Assembly (NCBI GenBank): GCA_033065855.1
Contig: JAVXUO010001560.1
Span: 124,001 to 188,000, forward strand
Length of the DNA stretch: 64,000 bases
From: Escallonia rubra
Lineage: Eukaryota; Streptophyta; Magnoliopsida; Escalloniales; Escalloniaceae
Direction of reading: 5' to 3'
The notes beneath the pieces were generated by a model that saw nothing but the letters and a program-made list of their open reading frames with translations, had not been told where the DNA came from and did not search any database. The stretch's first letter is position 1, and every line of letters begins with the position of its first letter. The position numbers and the translations under genes are program-made. This document shows positions 24,101-32,434 of this stretch, one piece after another.

Positions 24101-24204
24101 GGCAGGTGCATGAGAAGGATGTCATTGGTATTACTCACCACCCGCACAGGAACCTTGTTGCCACTTATAGTGAGGACTGCACGATGAAATTATGGAAGCC
24201 TTAA
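3466..24204 (+). CDS. SMU1: SMU1, WD40-repeat splicing factor (5' exons outside window)
   Basis: Spliceosomal protein that pairs with RED/SMU2 in the B complex and affects splice-site choice in the nucleus. Coding exons read by eye: 3466-3514, 8044-8127, 8607-8710, 8826-8912, 9228-9281, 15287-15382, 16213-16340, 16535-16661, 16760-16819, 16931-17038, 22330-22430, 23540-23591 and 24106-24204 (TAA 24202-24204). All introns are GT-AG and all phases agree, giving 382 residues. The first residues are [16 protein letters not shown], then [19 protein letters not shown] (linker), then seven WD40 repeats to the C-terminus [12 protein letters not shown]. This follows Arabidopsis SMU1 (about 510 aa) almost residue by residue; the missing roughly 130 residues carry the LisH/CTLH part and must lie upstream. 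The visible gene spans 20.7 kb for 1.15 kb of coding sequence because introns 1, 5 and 10 (counted here) are filled with transposons. No broken codon is seen. Confidence 0.96.
4025..5120 (-). mobile_element. Ty1/copia remnant, reverse orientation, in a SMU1 intron
   Basis: On the minus strand, from high to low coordinate: [15 protein letters not shown] (about 5040), [10 protein letters not shown], then after decay [10 protein letters not shown]...[29 protein letters not shown] (4650-4760), and finally [20 protein letters not shown] (about 4040-4100), the conserved end of copia pol. Many stops. The sequence from 3590 to 4025 may be its 3' LTR, but I cannot prove LTR ends. Confidence 0.8.
5121..8043. 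other. SMU1 intron sequence, no firm element
   Basis: Between 5520 and 6620 the + strand gives a stop-ridden reading (for example [32 protein letters not shown] near 5960-6070) that looks like old coding DNA, perhaps retroelement ORF1, but I do not recognise it. 6770-8043 shows nothing identifiable. Confidence 0.35.
10060..10188. repeat. 29-bp direct repeat flanking a hairpin
   Basis: CATGTTTTTATTTTTTATTG plus GTGGTCAATA occurs at about 10060 and again at about 10157. Just after the first copy lies an inverted repeat: AAAAAATGGAAAACCATGG, a 6-nt loop, then the near-complementary arm ending about 10130. Confidence 0.7.
10326..10715 (-). repeat. LTR 1 of the short LTR element
   Basis: Starts TGATGTAGCGG and ends TTCTACATCA. 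Aligns throughout with the LTR at 11846, including the AACCTAGAATCCACTAGGCA block near its left end. Confidence 0.8.
11831..11843 (-). other. Primer-binding site (initiator Met tRNA type)
   Basis: Read on the minus strand it is TGGTATCAGAGCT, the standard plant PBS complementary to the 3' end of initiator tRNA-Met, two bases inside the LTR at 11846. It fixes the orientation of the array. Confidence 0.85.
11846..12238 (-). repeat. LTR 2 of the short LTR element
   Basis: Homologous to the LTR at 10326; its PBS-proximal end reads TAATGTAG instead of TGATGTAG. Confidence 0.8.
13012..13232 (-). repeat. LTR 3 of the short LTR element (truncated)
   Basis: Matches the right-hand half of the other LTRs from the GACTATCTAAAACCCAGAATC block to the terminal CTACATCA. 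The left half is missing. Confidence 0.7.
13921..15066. mobile_element. Probable Mutator-like or MITE relic with degenerate terminal inverted repeats
   Basis: The left end (GGTCCCTGTACTATTGGG, then TTTTTTCGGAATAATCC) and the right end read inward (CTCCCATTGTGTTTCTCC, then GGAATAGTCCCTTAACA) are imperfect inverted repeats about 1.1 kb apart, inside the SMU1 intron. No transposase is visible and I could not fix a target duplication. Confidence 0.4.
14311..14330. repeat. Homopolymer run of 20 C followed by 7 A
   Basis: C-rich tract inside the relic at 13921-15066. Confidence 0.95.
15551..15581. repeat. G-rich tract with a run of 14 G
   Basis: The run 15563-15576 lies in the intron 3' of the SMU1 exon at 15287-15382, followed by a purine-rich GAA stretch. 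Confidence 0.9.
18086..18270. mobile_element. Hairpin MITE (about 124 bp) inserted in a TA microsatellite
   Basis: A (TA)n array (18086-18122) and an (AT)n array (18247-18270) flank a short element at 18123-18246. Its ends are perfect inverted repeats: GGGTCGTGATCCATTGCTA on the left and the same read inward on the right. A second inverted pair sits inside (CGTCCGCTACA / TGTAGCGGACG), so the whole can fold into a long hairpin. TA at the boundary fits a TA or TATA target, but the microsatellite hides any duplication. Confidence 0.8.
19474..20287. mobile_element. hAT-like non-autonomous insertion with GTGG-rich core
   Basis: The ends are inverted: AGCTGTTTGATAAAACTGAA on the left and GGGTGTGTTTGATAACGC read inward on the right. 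The core (19690-20060) is a long stretch of degenerate GGTGGT / GATGGT repeats. It separates adjacent LINE codons (EKFR and SEKRNDLQM), so it inserted into the LINE. I could not settle the 8-bp target duplication. Confidence 0.6.
20360..20895. repeat. Duplicated LINE segment with an expanded GGGGGC array
   Basis: The segments at about 20360-20490 and 20755-20895 share sequence (both end GGTTGGGAGC.GCTTGAATAAAT...GTGTAAAGAG). The second has expanded to seven or so GGGGGC units (20767-20812). Confidence 0.7.
20901..21409. repeat. Tandem duplication, about 250 bp unit
   Basis: Copies at about 20901-21147 and 21165-21409 align along their length, both with GACAAGG.GGCTTTAAGGAC near the start and CATGGAG.TCCTAACTTGGGA in the middle. 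They lie between LINE blocks that should be adjacent. Confidence 0.8.
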
Positions 24205-26942
24205 AAGTGCTTCTGGCTGTATTCTTGTTTCCATTCTCTTGCTCGACAATAACGTCATAGGTAATTACTCATCCTGGAGAATTTTGATTGAAGTAGGGTC
24301 ACCTACATCGCTGTTGTTCCAAGTAGACCAGCTGAGCCCCTCAACTATGAAATAACGTTGTAAGTTGTCCTTCATTATTAAAGTTAGTCTCAGAGAAAAG
24401 TTTGTTCCGAACTTGAGATACAGTTCAGAATTTAAGGATTCTTGGGTTACTCTTGGCCAATTTGAAATCAAAGCTAGAACAATTCACTAGGACTTCATAT
24501 TTCCCCTGCCACGAGTCTAAATTACCATTTTTAATGCAAATGAGTCTAAAAGCTAACTGGAGCTGAAAGACGTTATAAAGTTCAGCAGTAAGACTGTCAT
24601 TATGAAAAAATATGATGACAGGGAATTAAAACCTCAAAATCAGAGTTTTTTCTCTACCATTTGCTATCTCGTTACTCTCCAATTTGGAGCCCCTCTTGCC
24701 AAACTACATAAATTCACCAAACCAACGCCACCTCCAACCACCCTGATAGCTATCACGGCCAACCACCATCAACCCACCACAACCATCATGCCTACGTTAA
24801 CTGCGCCACCACCAAATGTAACGACCTTGTAAATACTAAGCATAATCAGCTTATCATTATGTTCCCAACCTATCTTGGTCGCACTCATGGGCTCACTGTA
24901 GGTTCCATTTTGTACGACATGTAACCGTAGTCGATAGTCAAATTTTCAACCATCCCGAAACAATCAAAGCGAAGCACGCTCAAAGCATTTCTATTTTTCA
25001 ATTTTGTGTTTCTTCTACGCCAAGAATTTTATTTTTGTGCGACTTAAGAAAACGCACTCGTCGCGCCTCGCCCGCCGAACCCCTTTATTTTGCTGAGTGG
25101 ATGACAACGGCGCACCTTGGCCTTCCTTTTAAGGGGGTCGGCCTGGGCCTTCCCCTTGCTCCGCGACACCCGTCGTCTGTGCCTGCGCGCCGACTCCGTG
25201 CCATCCGTCGCCCATGCCCGCATTCCGTATCTGCGACACTTGTCACCGTGCCCATGCATCGTTCATGGGTTTGGAGCCCCTGGCACGACGTCCACTTTAC
25301 TCGACAAACGTCACCGCAAGAAAATTTTTTAATACTAAAAAAGAATAAAGTGGTGGTGGATGGCAGTGGCTGTTGGTAGTGGCTATCAATGGTGGTAGGT
25401 GGTGGTGACCGGTGGCAACAATCCAGGCAACTACCGAAAGTTGAGACGGCAGTTAGCGGTGCCAGCAACGTCAGACGGTGGTGGCAACTGACCGGTAATG
25501 GAGGTGGTGACTGGCCGATGTTGGTGTTGGCAACGGAGGTAAATAGTGCTGCCGCAATGGTAGCTGCGGATGGTTGCCAGTGGTGCTACGGCGGGTGGTG
25601 GTTCTGACGCATGGAATTTACCACAAAAATATGATATTATACACAAATGGGCTTTAAAACCCAACTCAATATACCCCATAGTAGTATTTGACCAAATCCA
25701 TCCTAACCCATTTCTAACTAAGTGGGTTGGGTTGGTTAAACCCATGGGAACTCAACCTGACTTGTAGCTATAAGTGAAGCATTAAAGATCTATCTCCCAT
25801 ATGAACACACACTCTCGAACCATAGAACAAAGTCCAAAGCTTTTCCAGTTTAATGTTGCGCTATTATTCTTAACCGGAAAAAGGAAACAATTGACGCATC
25901 TTATCCAGTTCGATGTTGCGCTACTGTTGTTAACCGACTGATTAGGAGAGAATTACAGCGAAGATGCCTCAACAACACTGGCTGCTCAGTCAGCCTCAAC
26001 GTATATGTTAATTGAATCGGCTGATCTCGTAACGAATTTCTCAAGTGGTTTAATTTTAACTACGATCATATAAACATCGTTCTTATAGATGAAAATAAAT
26101 CTGCAACGTGCATCTCTTCCACATGACCAACCCTACATGCTTCTGATAGCAACAATATGTAAATGTCATGGAGTGCATCTCTACCATTTGAAGTACTCAA
26201 CTTAGTAAGTTAAACACTTATTCGCCTCGCATGGACTTAAATAAATAAAATAATAAAAACCTAAACTAACTCAATAATCAGGTTCTAACCAACCCAGGAA
26301 ATCTACTGTCGATTTTACCTGCAGAAGGGAACAGAAAGAGGGGTGAGTTTTTGAGAGCTCAGTAAGGTCGCTCAAAAATCTAGTAGATGGAATACAACAA
26401 TTATCAGATTCACTACAAAAACGATAAGGGAAGAGATTCAACTTAATCCTTTAAACCATATGTCGATAGAAACAACTTCAATTACACTGAAACGATACAG
26501 ATGATATTGGACATGAGTGAATGCAAGGTCACACAGGCAGTGTAGGAAAACACTTAGCAAAGCAACATATGCATTGCTCAATAACAATGTGGTTACATAT
26601 GTATATGAACACTAGTTAGACCATTAAGGTACTAGCTTCTCTCGCAATAACAGACCATCCTTATATCACGCGCAATAACATACCATCCTTATATCACGCG
26701 CAATACAGATCATCCTTGTAACTCCTCAATACACTAACTCATGTCAATATGCAGAATGTAATAATCGATAATACAATGATTAAATCGATGTTCAACAAGT
26801 AATAAATACTGAGCATTGATAAGGATTTCCAATAAACGTATAAGGCTCAAAACAAGGTATTAAAGGCACACGATGCATTCTCATAACAATTATAACAGTC
26901 AAAGAAATTTGATAACAATTCAGAAGAAAAAAAATACAAGAG
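24205..26942. other. SMU1 3' flank, no gene recognised
   Basis: The start holds the SMU1 3' UTR. 25030-25300 is a GC-rich island in AT-rich DNA, and 25350-25610 is GTGG-rich low complexity. Neither gives a reading I recognise. 25610-25770 resembles the GGGTTGGG-rich ends of hAT MITEs. 26640-26710 has a short direct repeat (CATCCTTATATCACGCGCAATA). From 26100 to 26940 the DNA is AT-rich and featureless. Confidence 0.5.
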
Positions 26943-27181
26943 AAGTGCACTAGATTCCCTCGGCGTTAGGACTCTGTGACGCTAATTAACAATTTCGTCT
27001 GACTTGGCAATTTTGTACTTTAGAAAGGCTAATATAGCCCTTAATAATCTTAGCCTTCCCTTCTTTTCTATTCCACAACATTATCGGGGTACGGTGGGCC
27101 GATACGGGTGGTGATGGCGGAAGTGACATGGGGCTGCTTTGTGCGATGGACCACTGGGGATAGTGATGGCAAGGGTAAAAT

Positions 27182-27412
27182 TAGAGATGTCAAAGGGCCG
27201 GGCTTGGGCCGGCCCAGCCCAAGCCCATCGGGCCTGCTAACGGGCCTGCTAACGGGCCGGGCCGGGGCCGGGCCAAGAGAGGGGGAAAACGGGCCGGGCC
27301 GGGCCGGGCCGGGCCGGGCCTGGCGAAAGGAATCCTAGGCCTGGTCCAGGCCCAGGCCCTAAGCCCAATATTTAGGGCCGGGCTTGGGCCGGGCCCGGGC
27401 CCTTTTTTTTTT
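27182..27412. repeat. Left TIR and subterminal GGGCCGGG-rich region of the hAT element
   Basis: Contains a CGGGCC array (27240-27320) and CCTAGGCCTGGTCCAGGCCC, a block also present at the other end (about 31271-31295). It ends at a T-run. Confidence 0.8.
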
Positions 27413-28250
27413 TTTTTTCATGTTATTCAATTTTAAAGATAGGGAGTTTTAGATGCATATTACTTAAATGACCGGTCTGAACTGTTGAAACTTTGATTAA
27501 ATCTTATTTAACATGCGCAACTTTCACAAAATGTTTTAATAGTAAACCAACTTCAAATTAATCAACCTAATGTTCTCAAAAATGAGAAAGTGATGAGGGC
27601 AAGCTTTGCTGATGTTTCTTGTTAGCAAATACTCAGTTTCTAGGGTTCTTTAAGTGGAAGAAACTTGCAAAGGCACAATGGAATGGCCAAGATCAGCAAG
27701 TTAGGAATATCTTACCTAACAAACTTCTTGATAAAGCCTAATAACCCTGCAATTTCTTTATTCCAAATGTACAGTTTATGAGCCCAAGGGCTAATGTAAG
27801 AATGTTTGCGAGAATATCGTTGATGATGATCTCTCATCGTGAACATGTATATTTCGCAGATTTGTTATCTCTAAACACAGATTTTCTAAAAGTTATTTCA
27901 ACAACATTTGAGATTGCCACCATTAAATCTTAGAAGTCTCTGGCTAAAGGTGTTCATTATAATAAATGTGTTCATAGGCCCTCCTCCTTTTATCCGGGCT
28001 TGGGACCGGCTGCTTGTAAACAAACAGGCGAAGTTACCTATTTTTTTATATATACAAAAAAATATATATCTTGCGTGTAAAAAATTATTTTATATATATG
28101 GAAAAAAGTATATTTTGTGAAAAAATTTATTCTTAAAACTCTAACAATCAAAATAATAATGCATGTCTATCCAAAATATCAGCAATCAAAGATCAAGAAA
28201 TCTGCAACGTCAACCAAAAGGATCAAAAGAGGAAAATAAAAACAAATTAC

Positions 28251-30527
28251 CTAATCATCCGGAAGTACTTCAATATCCGAGTCACTGCTCTTCCTATCAT
28301 CAATCGGTTTATCTTGCTCGCGGTATTTCGCATCAAGATAATCCTTCCAACATACACATAGCTCGAGCGACTCGGGGTTAAGACGACTCCTCCTGTCATC
28401 CAAAACCCTCCCGCTTGCTGAAAATGCCGACTCTGAAGCAACCGTGGAGGCTTGCACTGGCAGTACATCCCGTGCAATTTGGGATAAAGTTTTATACATG
28501 TTTTGATTTTGTTTCCAAAAATTTAACAAATTAAAATTAATCTGTTCTTGCCTTGATAAATCAGAATAATGATCAGTATTTGCATATACACCAATCTCAT
28601 TAAAAGAGGAAAAATTATACGAACCTCCCGAATTAGAAGTACCTTCACCTGGTAGTTGTCTTGCTACTAGATGTTCAAAGCCTTGAAGGTATGGCGCATA
28701 ATACCTCTCAGCAGTGGATGATGATGTAGCTCGCCCGCGCACGTCAGCAGAATTACGATAGAGGTTGAACAAGTCCTCAAACCTCTTGCTCACTTTTGCT
28801 GTGAGCAAGGTTGTGTCATCTGCTGTGTAGCGCATTAATTTCGATATCTCTTGTATCGAGGCGTTCACGCCATGCAACTTTAACCTAGGATCTAAACAAG
28901 TAGCCACAGTAAAAATAGCAGGCAGTTTCCTCCAATATTTATTAAATTTTTGATCCATCACTTGTACTATTTCCCTAAAGGGTCCTATATATCTCCATTT
29001 TGTTAACATTGTAGCCATCTTCAGAATTTCTATTACAGCGAGAGGAGAGGTGGGATAGTACGTACCAGACAATAAATTGGTAGACGTGTAGAATACCTCC
29101 AAAAATTCAGCTAGGTATGTGGCCATCTGCCATTCCTCTTGAGTTGGCAAGCCGGCTGGGAACTGGGTTAGTAGAAAATGCGTGTAGACTTCTCGGTATG
29201 CCAGAATGTGTAAAAGCATGTGGTATGTAGAGTTCCACCTGTGGACCACATCTGTAACTGCTCTCCTGCGAGGCATATTATATTGAACACACAACGTTTT
29301 AAATTGTTGTGTTCTCAAACTCGAGCCATTAACATACGCTGTCATACCCCTCATTTTGAGCAGAATATCTCCTGCAGCACCTAAACCATCTTGAACAATT
29401 AAGTTAATAATGTGACAAACACAACGAACATGAAATAATTCACCATCAAGTACAGGTTGAAGCGTCTCCTTTAAAGCTGCAACAGCAGCTTTATTATTAG
29501 AAGCATTATCAAAACTAACACTCATAATCTTATCCTTAATTTTAAATGTGTTGCATGCTTTTAATATAAGAGTAGCAATGTTCATTCCATCGTGCGGATA
29601 AGGGAAGTGCTCGAAAGTGATGATTCTCTTGTGCATAACCCAATCTGCATCAATCCAATGAGCGGTCACACAAGAATAACTAACAAAAGTATAAGGAGAT
29701 TGCCAAATATCAGAAGTAAGACTAACTTTACCGTCAAATTTATCGAAATAATCGATAAGGCGTGCTTTGGCAGCCTTGTACTGTCGGAGTGCATCGGACC
29801 TCGTTGTGTTTCTATGAACCTTTTTGTACAAAGGTTGAACGTAGGTGTTCATATATCTAGAGTGCTTAGGATTATCGGCAAAAGAAAAGGCTTGTTCATC
29901 GTGAATAACAAATTCAGCGAGACCGTCTCTTTGCTCTCGCTGATTATAAACAAATAACTTACCGTCAAAAGATAATTGCGTTTGGGTAGGTTCGACGTGG
30001 CCTTGTCGAGGTGCACACTGAGGGTAATGCCTGTTAAGATGTCCATTACCACTACCAGTCGAAAATAATTTAAGACAGTACTTACATTGAGCTTTTCGGA
30101 TGTCGTCCACCGTAATTAAGTCGAAATGATTCCAACACTCGGCTTTCTTCTTTTTCCCCCTTTGGACTTCTGGCACGTTATCGGAGGCATTGCTCGGCCC
30201 TTCTTCATCATGACCAGGCATAGGGTTGAGATTATGCCACTGAGTAGTAGCTTCGCCAACCGAGCTGCGTCCTTGACTATAATGCGGGGGGTCTTCATCA
30301 GGCGTGTATTCAAAATCTGGAATGTTTTGATTGAACTCCCAATTGGCTTGGGTATCTATCATAGAGCCTGTACTCATTCGTCCACGAACGAATGGTTGTG
30401 TTGGTGCTTGGATTGGTGTTTCTGATGGCCGTGGCGCTGGCGCTTGTGCTGGTGGTGGTGCTTGCGATGATGATGATTTCTTTCGTGATGACGTTGCACG
30501 CCTCATTTTGTTCAATAATCCAGACAT
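28251..30527 (-). CDS. hAT transposase (BED zinc finger, RNase H fold, hATC), 758 aa
   Basis: Cut-and-paste transposase expected to bind the ends of its own element in the nucleus and to act as an oligomer. Residues 1-125 are a Ser/Pro/Gln-rich tail with a basic start (NKMRRATSSRKK). A BED zinc finger covers about 130-170 (W132, CKYC 148-151, HLNRH 163-167). The RNase H-like core has the expected acidic residues D273 (LTSDIW) and D340 (SFDNASNN), CVCH 369-372, RWNSTY 430-435 and a candidate third acid E477 (FLEVFY). A DUF4413-like stretch (KFNKYW...TCLDPRLKL) lies at 527-551, and the hATC dimerisation domain at about 664-735 (VASESAFSASGRVLDDRRSRL). No stop or frameshift, and no intron is needed. 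The first Met after an upstream AT-rich leader is a plausible start. Intact coding plus intact ends suggest recent activity, not proof of present activity. Confidence 0.95.
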   Translation of the reverse strand: MSGLLNKMRRATSSRKKSSSSQAPPPAQAPAPRPSETPIQAPTQPFVRGRMSTGSMIDTQANWEFNQNIPDFEYTPDEDPPHYSQGRSSVGEATTQWHNLNPMPGHDEEGPSNASDNVPEVQRGKKKKAECWNHFDLITVDDIRKAQCKYCLKLFSTGSGNGHLNRHYPQCAPRQGHVEPTQTQLSFDGKLFVYNQREQRDGLAEFVIHDEQAFSFADNPKHSRYMNTYVQPLYKKVHRNTTRSDALRQYKAAKARLIDYFDKFDGKVSLTSDIWQSPYTFVSYSCVTAHWIDADWVMHKRIITFEHFPYPHDGMNIATLILKACNTFKIKDKIMSVSFDNASNNKAAVAALKETLQPVLDGELFHVRCVCHIINLIVQDGLGAAGDILLKMRGMTAYVNGSSLRTQQFKTLCVQYNMPRRRAVTDVVHRWNSTYHMLLHILAYREVYTHFLLTQFPAGLPTQEEWQMATYLAEFLEVFYTSTNLLSGTYYPTSPLAVIEILKMATMLTKWRYIGPFREIVQVMDQKFNKYWRKLPAIFTVATCLDPRLKLHGVNASIQEISKLMRYTADDTTLLTAKVSKRFEDLFNLYRNSADVRGRATSSSTAERYYAPYLQGFEHLVARQLPGEGTSNSGGSYNFSSFNEIGVYANTDHYSDLSRQEQINFNLLNFWKQNQNMYKTLSQIARDVLPVQASTVASESAFSASGRVLDDRRSRLNPESLELCVCWKDYLDAKYREQDKPIDDRKSSDSDIEVLPDD

Positions 30528-30599
30528 ATTTCACGCTAAACTTTGTAAGAGTAACTAAATACACAAGTATAAGAGTAGTAATAAGAAATAACAATTAAA

Positions 30600-30830
30600 A
30601 GAATGAACGAGTAACAAATATTAGAGAGTTAGTAATTAAAAAGAATTTAGCAAGACTAGTAATTAATAAACAAGAGTACTAATTAGTAAATACTAGTAGT
30701 AATTAAAAGAATGAACGAGTAACAAATATTAGAGAGTAAGAGTAATTAAAAAGAATTTAGCAAGACTAGTAATTAATAAACAAGAGTACTAATTACTAAA
30801 TACTAGTAGTAATTAGCAAGACTAGTAATT
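30600..30830. repeat. Tandem repeat, about 110 bp unit, in the transposase 5' leader
   Basis: GAATGAACGAGTAACAAATA recurs at about 30601 and 30711, each followed by AAAAAGAATTTAGCAAGACT and an AT-rich tail. It lies between the transposase start and the right subterminal region, where a promoter is expected. Confidence 0.8.
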
Positions 30831-30944
30831 GGAGAGGAAACTAGTAGCAAAGCTTGTTGTGAGAGTAAGAAGAGAGTAAGAAGATTGGTGTGAAAAATTG
30901 GAGAGAAATGGTGTGAATTTATAGATTTTAGAAACTTCACAAAA

Positions 30945-31080
30945 GACTAAAATACCCCTACAAACTATCCGTTTATAGTTGTTGGGGAGGGTAAGAGTGT
31001 AAAGGAGTTGAAAAATATAGGTTAGACTAAAATACCCCCCAAACTAGCCGTTATATAGCTGTTGGGGGGGTAAAAGTGGA
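30945..31080. repeat. Short tandem repeat inside the hAT element
   Basis: GACTAAAATACCCC followed by a CCGTT.ATAG.TGTTGGGG block occurs twice, about 80 bp apart. Confidence 0.7.
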
Positions 31081-31129
31081 AGTTTGGAAAAGGGGGAGAA
31101 GAAAGGGGGGGAAAAGCAAAAGATTCAAA

Positions 31130-31407
31130 AAATGGTGGGGCCAAAACCGGGCCAAAATCCGGGCCGCAGACCGGGCCAGGTAACCGGGCCAAGCCCGGGC
31201 CGAAACCGGGCCGGGCCAAACCCGGGCCAAAACCGGGCCGTGCCGGGCCGGGCCGTTTTCCAGATTCTTCAGGCCTGGTCCAGGCCCAGGCCCCAGGCCC
31301 TATGTGTGCGGGCCGCTACTGTTCCTCCACGGGGCCGGGCCAGCCCGGGCCAAAACCGGGCCGGGTCGGGCCAGCCCGCGGGCCGCCCGGCCCGTTTGAC
31401 AACTCTA
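31130..31407. repeat. Right TIR and subterminal GGGCCGGG-rich region of the hAT element
   Basis: Dozens of CCGGGCC / AACCGGGCC units, ending in the terminal inverted repeat. Mirrors the left end at 27182-27412. Confidence 0.8.
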
Positions 31408-31795
31408 GGTGAAATTGAGTTGCAGTGGTACGGTGGACCTGACTGGTGGGTCCTGTAATAAGCCCCCACCCACACAAATCTAAAATAAAAGAAAAGTGCA
31501 CTAAATTCCCTCCACGTTAGTACTCCGTGACACTAACTAACGATTTCAGCTTATGCGGCGATTTCGTACGTTGAAAATAGTAATATTTCCCTTAATCTTA
31601 GCCTTCCCTTCTCTTCCACAACATTATCAGGGTACAGCCGGGGGGTGGTGACGGGAGAAGTGACATGGGGCTGCTTTGTGTGATGGACCAGTGGGGGGTG
31701 GTGATGGCAAGGGTGAGATTGAGTTGTGGTGGTACGGTAGACCTGACTGGTGGGTTCTGTGGTCAGCCCACCCCACCCCACACACACACACACTG

Positions 31796-32434
31796 AAGTT
31801 GATCATATCATGAATTACCACCAAGCCTAAAATGGATTATTTCTGGGTTGATGCCCGAGCGGTTATATATCTAGAGAGATTGCATCAACAGAACCGTAAT
31901 CAGAAAGCATAAATACATTCTACGGACATGTCTGCTTTGAGCAATAGGTATGACCTTTCCGAAGCTGCAGTTTACCTCTCAATAACACGAGTCACAGGAC
32001 ACTATCAAATTCTCGAGGTTATGACTTGATTATGATTTCTATTGCTTCATAATTTCACCAACAAAATATTAAACAAAAATTTACAACATGCAGATGCGAG
32101 CCGATAAGTGCACATATATACACACAAACCACTGTCTTGAGTGGCTGAAAATGCAGACCGCCTGCATATCAAAGCATTAGACTGCTCCTTTACTGATTTC
32201 AATCCCCATAAGACCAGATGCATCCCTAAATATAACGGAACTTCTCATGGCGATATTTTACCTACGATGTTTTCATAGTAACTACACTCGAGCCAAACCT
32301 TAATAGTTAAATATCAAACACTGACCAGATGGGTGGGGCAAAGAACTCAAATCCCAACTCACCCTCACCTACTGAGCTATAATACAGTCCTAGCACTTTG
32401 GGAGAGCTACAAAACCTTCACAAAGAGCTACATG
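31796..32434. other. 3' flank of the bZIP gene
   Basis: Probably holds the bZIP 3' UTR (minus strand); no other gene or repeat is recognised. Confidence 0.4.

Larger units (their letters stand above)
27182..31407 (-). mobile_element. Complete autonomous-type hAT transposon (4226 bp)
   Basis: Terminal inverted repeats TAGAGATGTCAAAGGGCCGG (left) and TAGAGTTGTCAAACGGGCCG (right, read inward) are flanked by GGTAAAAT (27174-27181) and GGTGAAAT (31408-31415), a 7/8 match for an 8-bp target duplication. The outer roughly 230 bp on each side are packed with GGGCCGGG / CCCGGGCC motifs, likely transposase-binding subterminal repeats. It encodes one uninterrupted transposase on the minus strand. Length, ends and target site are those of plant Ac-like elements. 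Confidence 0.93.
26943..31795. repeat. Tandem duplication (about 310 bp) split by a hAT transposon
   Basis: Copy A is 26943-27181 joined to 31416-31493; copy B is 31494-31795. Both read AAGTGCACTA.ATTCCCTC, then CCTTCCCTTCT, then GTGACATGGGGCTGCTTTGTG, then GTGATGGCAAGGGT and CCTGACTGGTGGGT. The 4.2 kb hAT element interrupts copy A only. Confidence 0.85.

Noticed and set aside
25035-25468. GC-rich island with readings of 114 and 127 codons
   Set aside because: No recognisable domain on either strand; likely low-complexity and repeat-derived.
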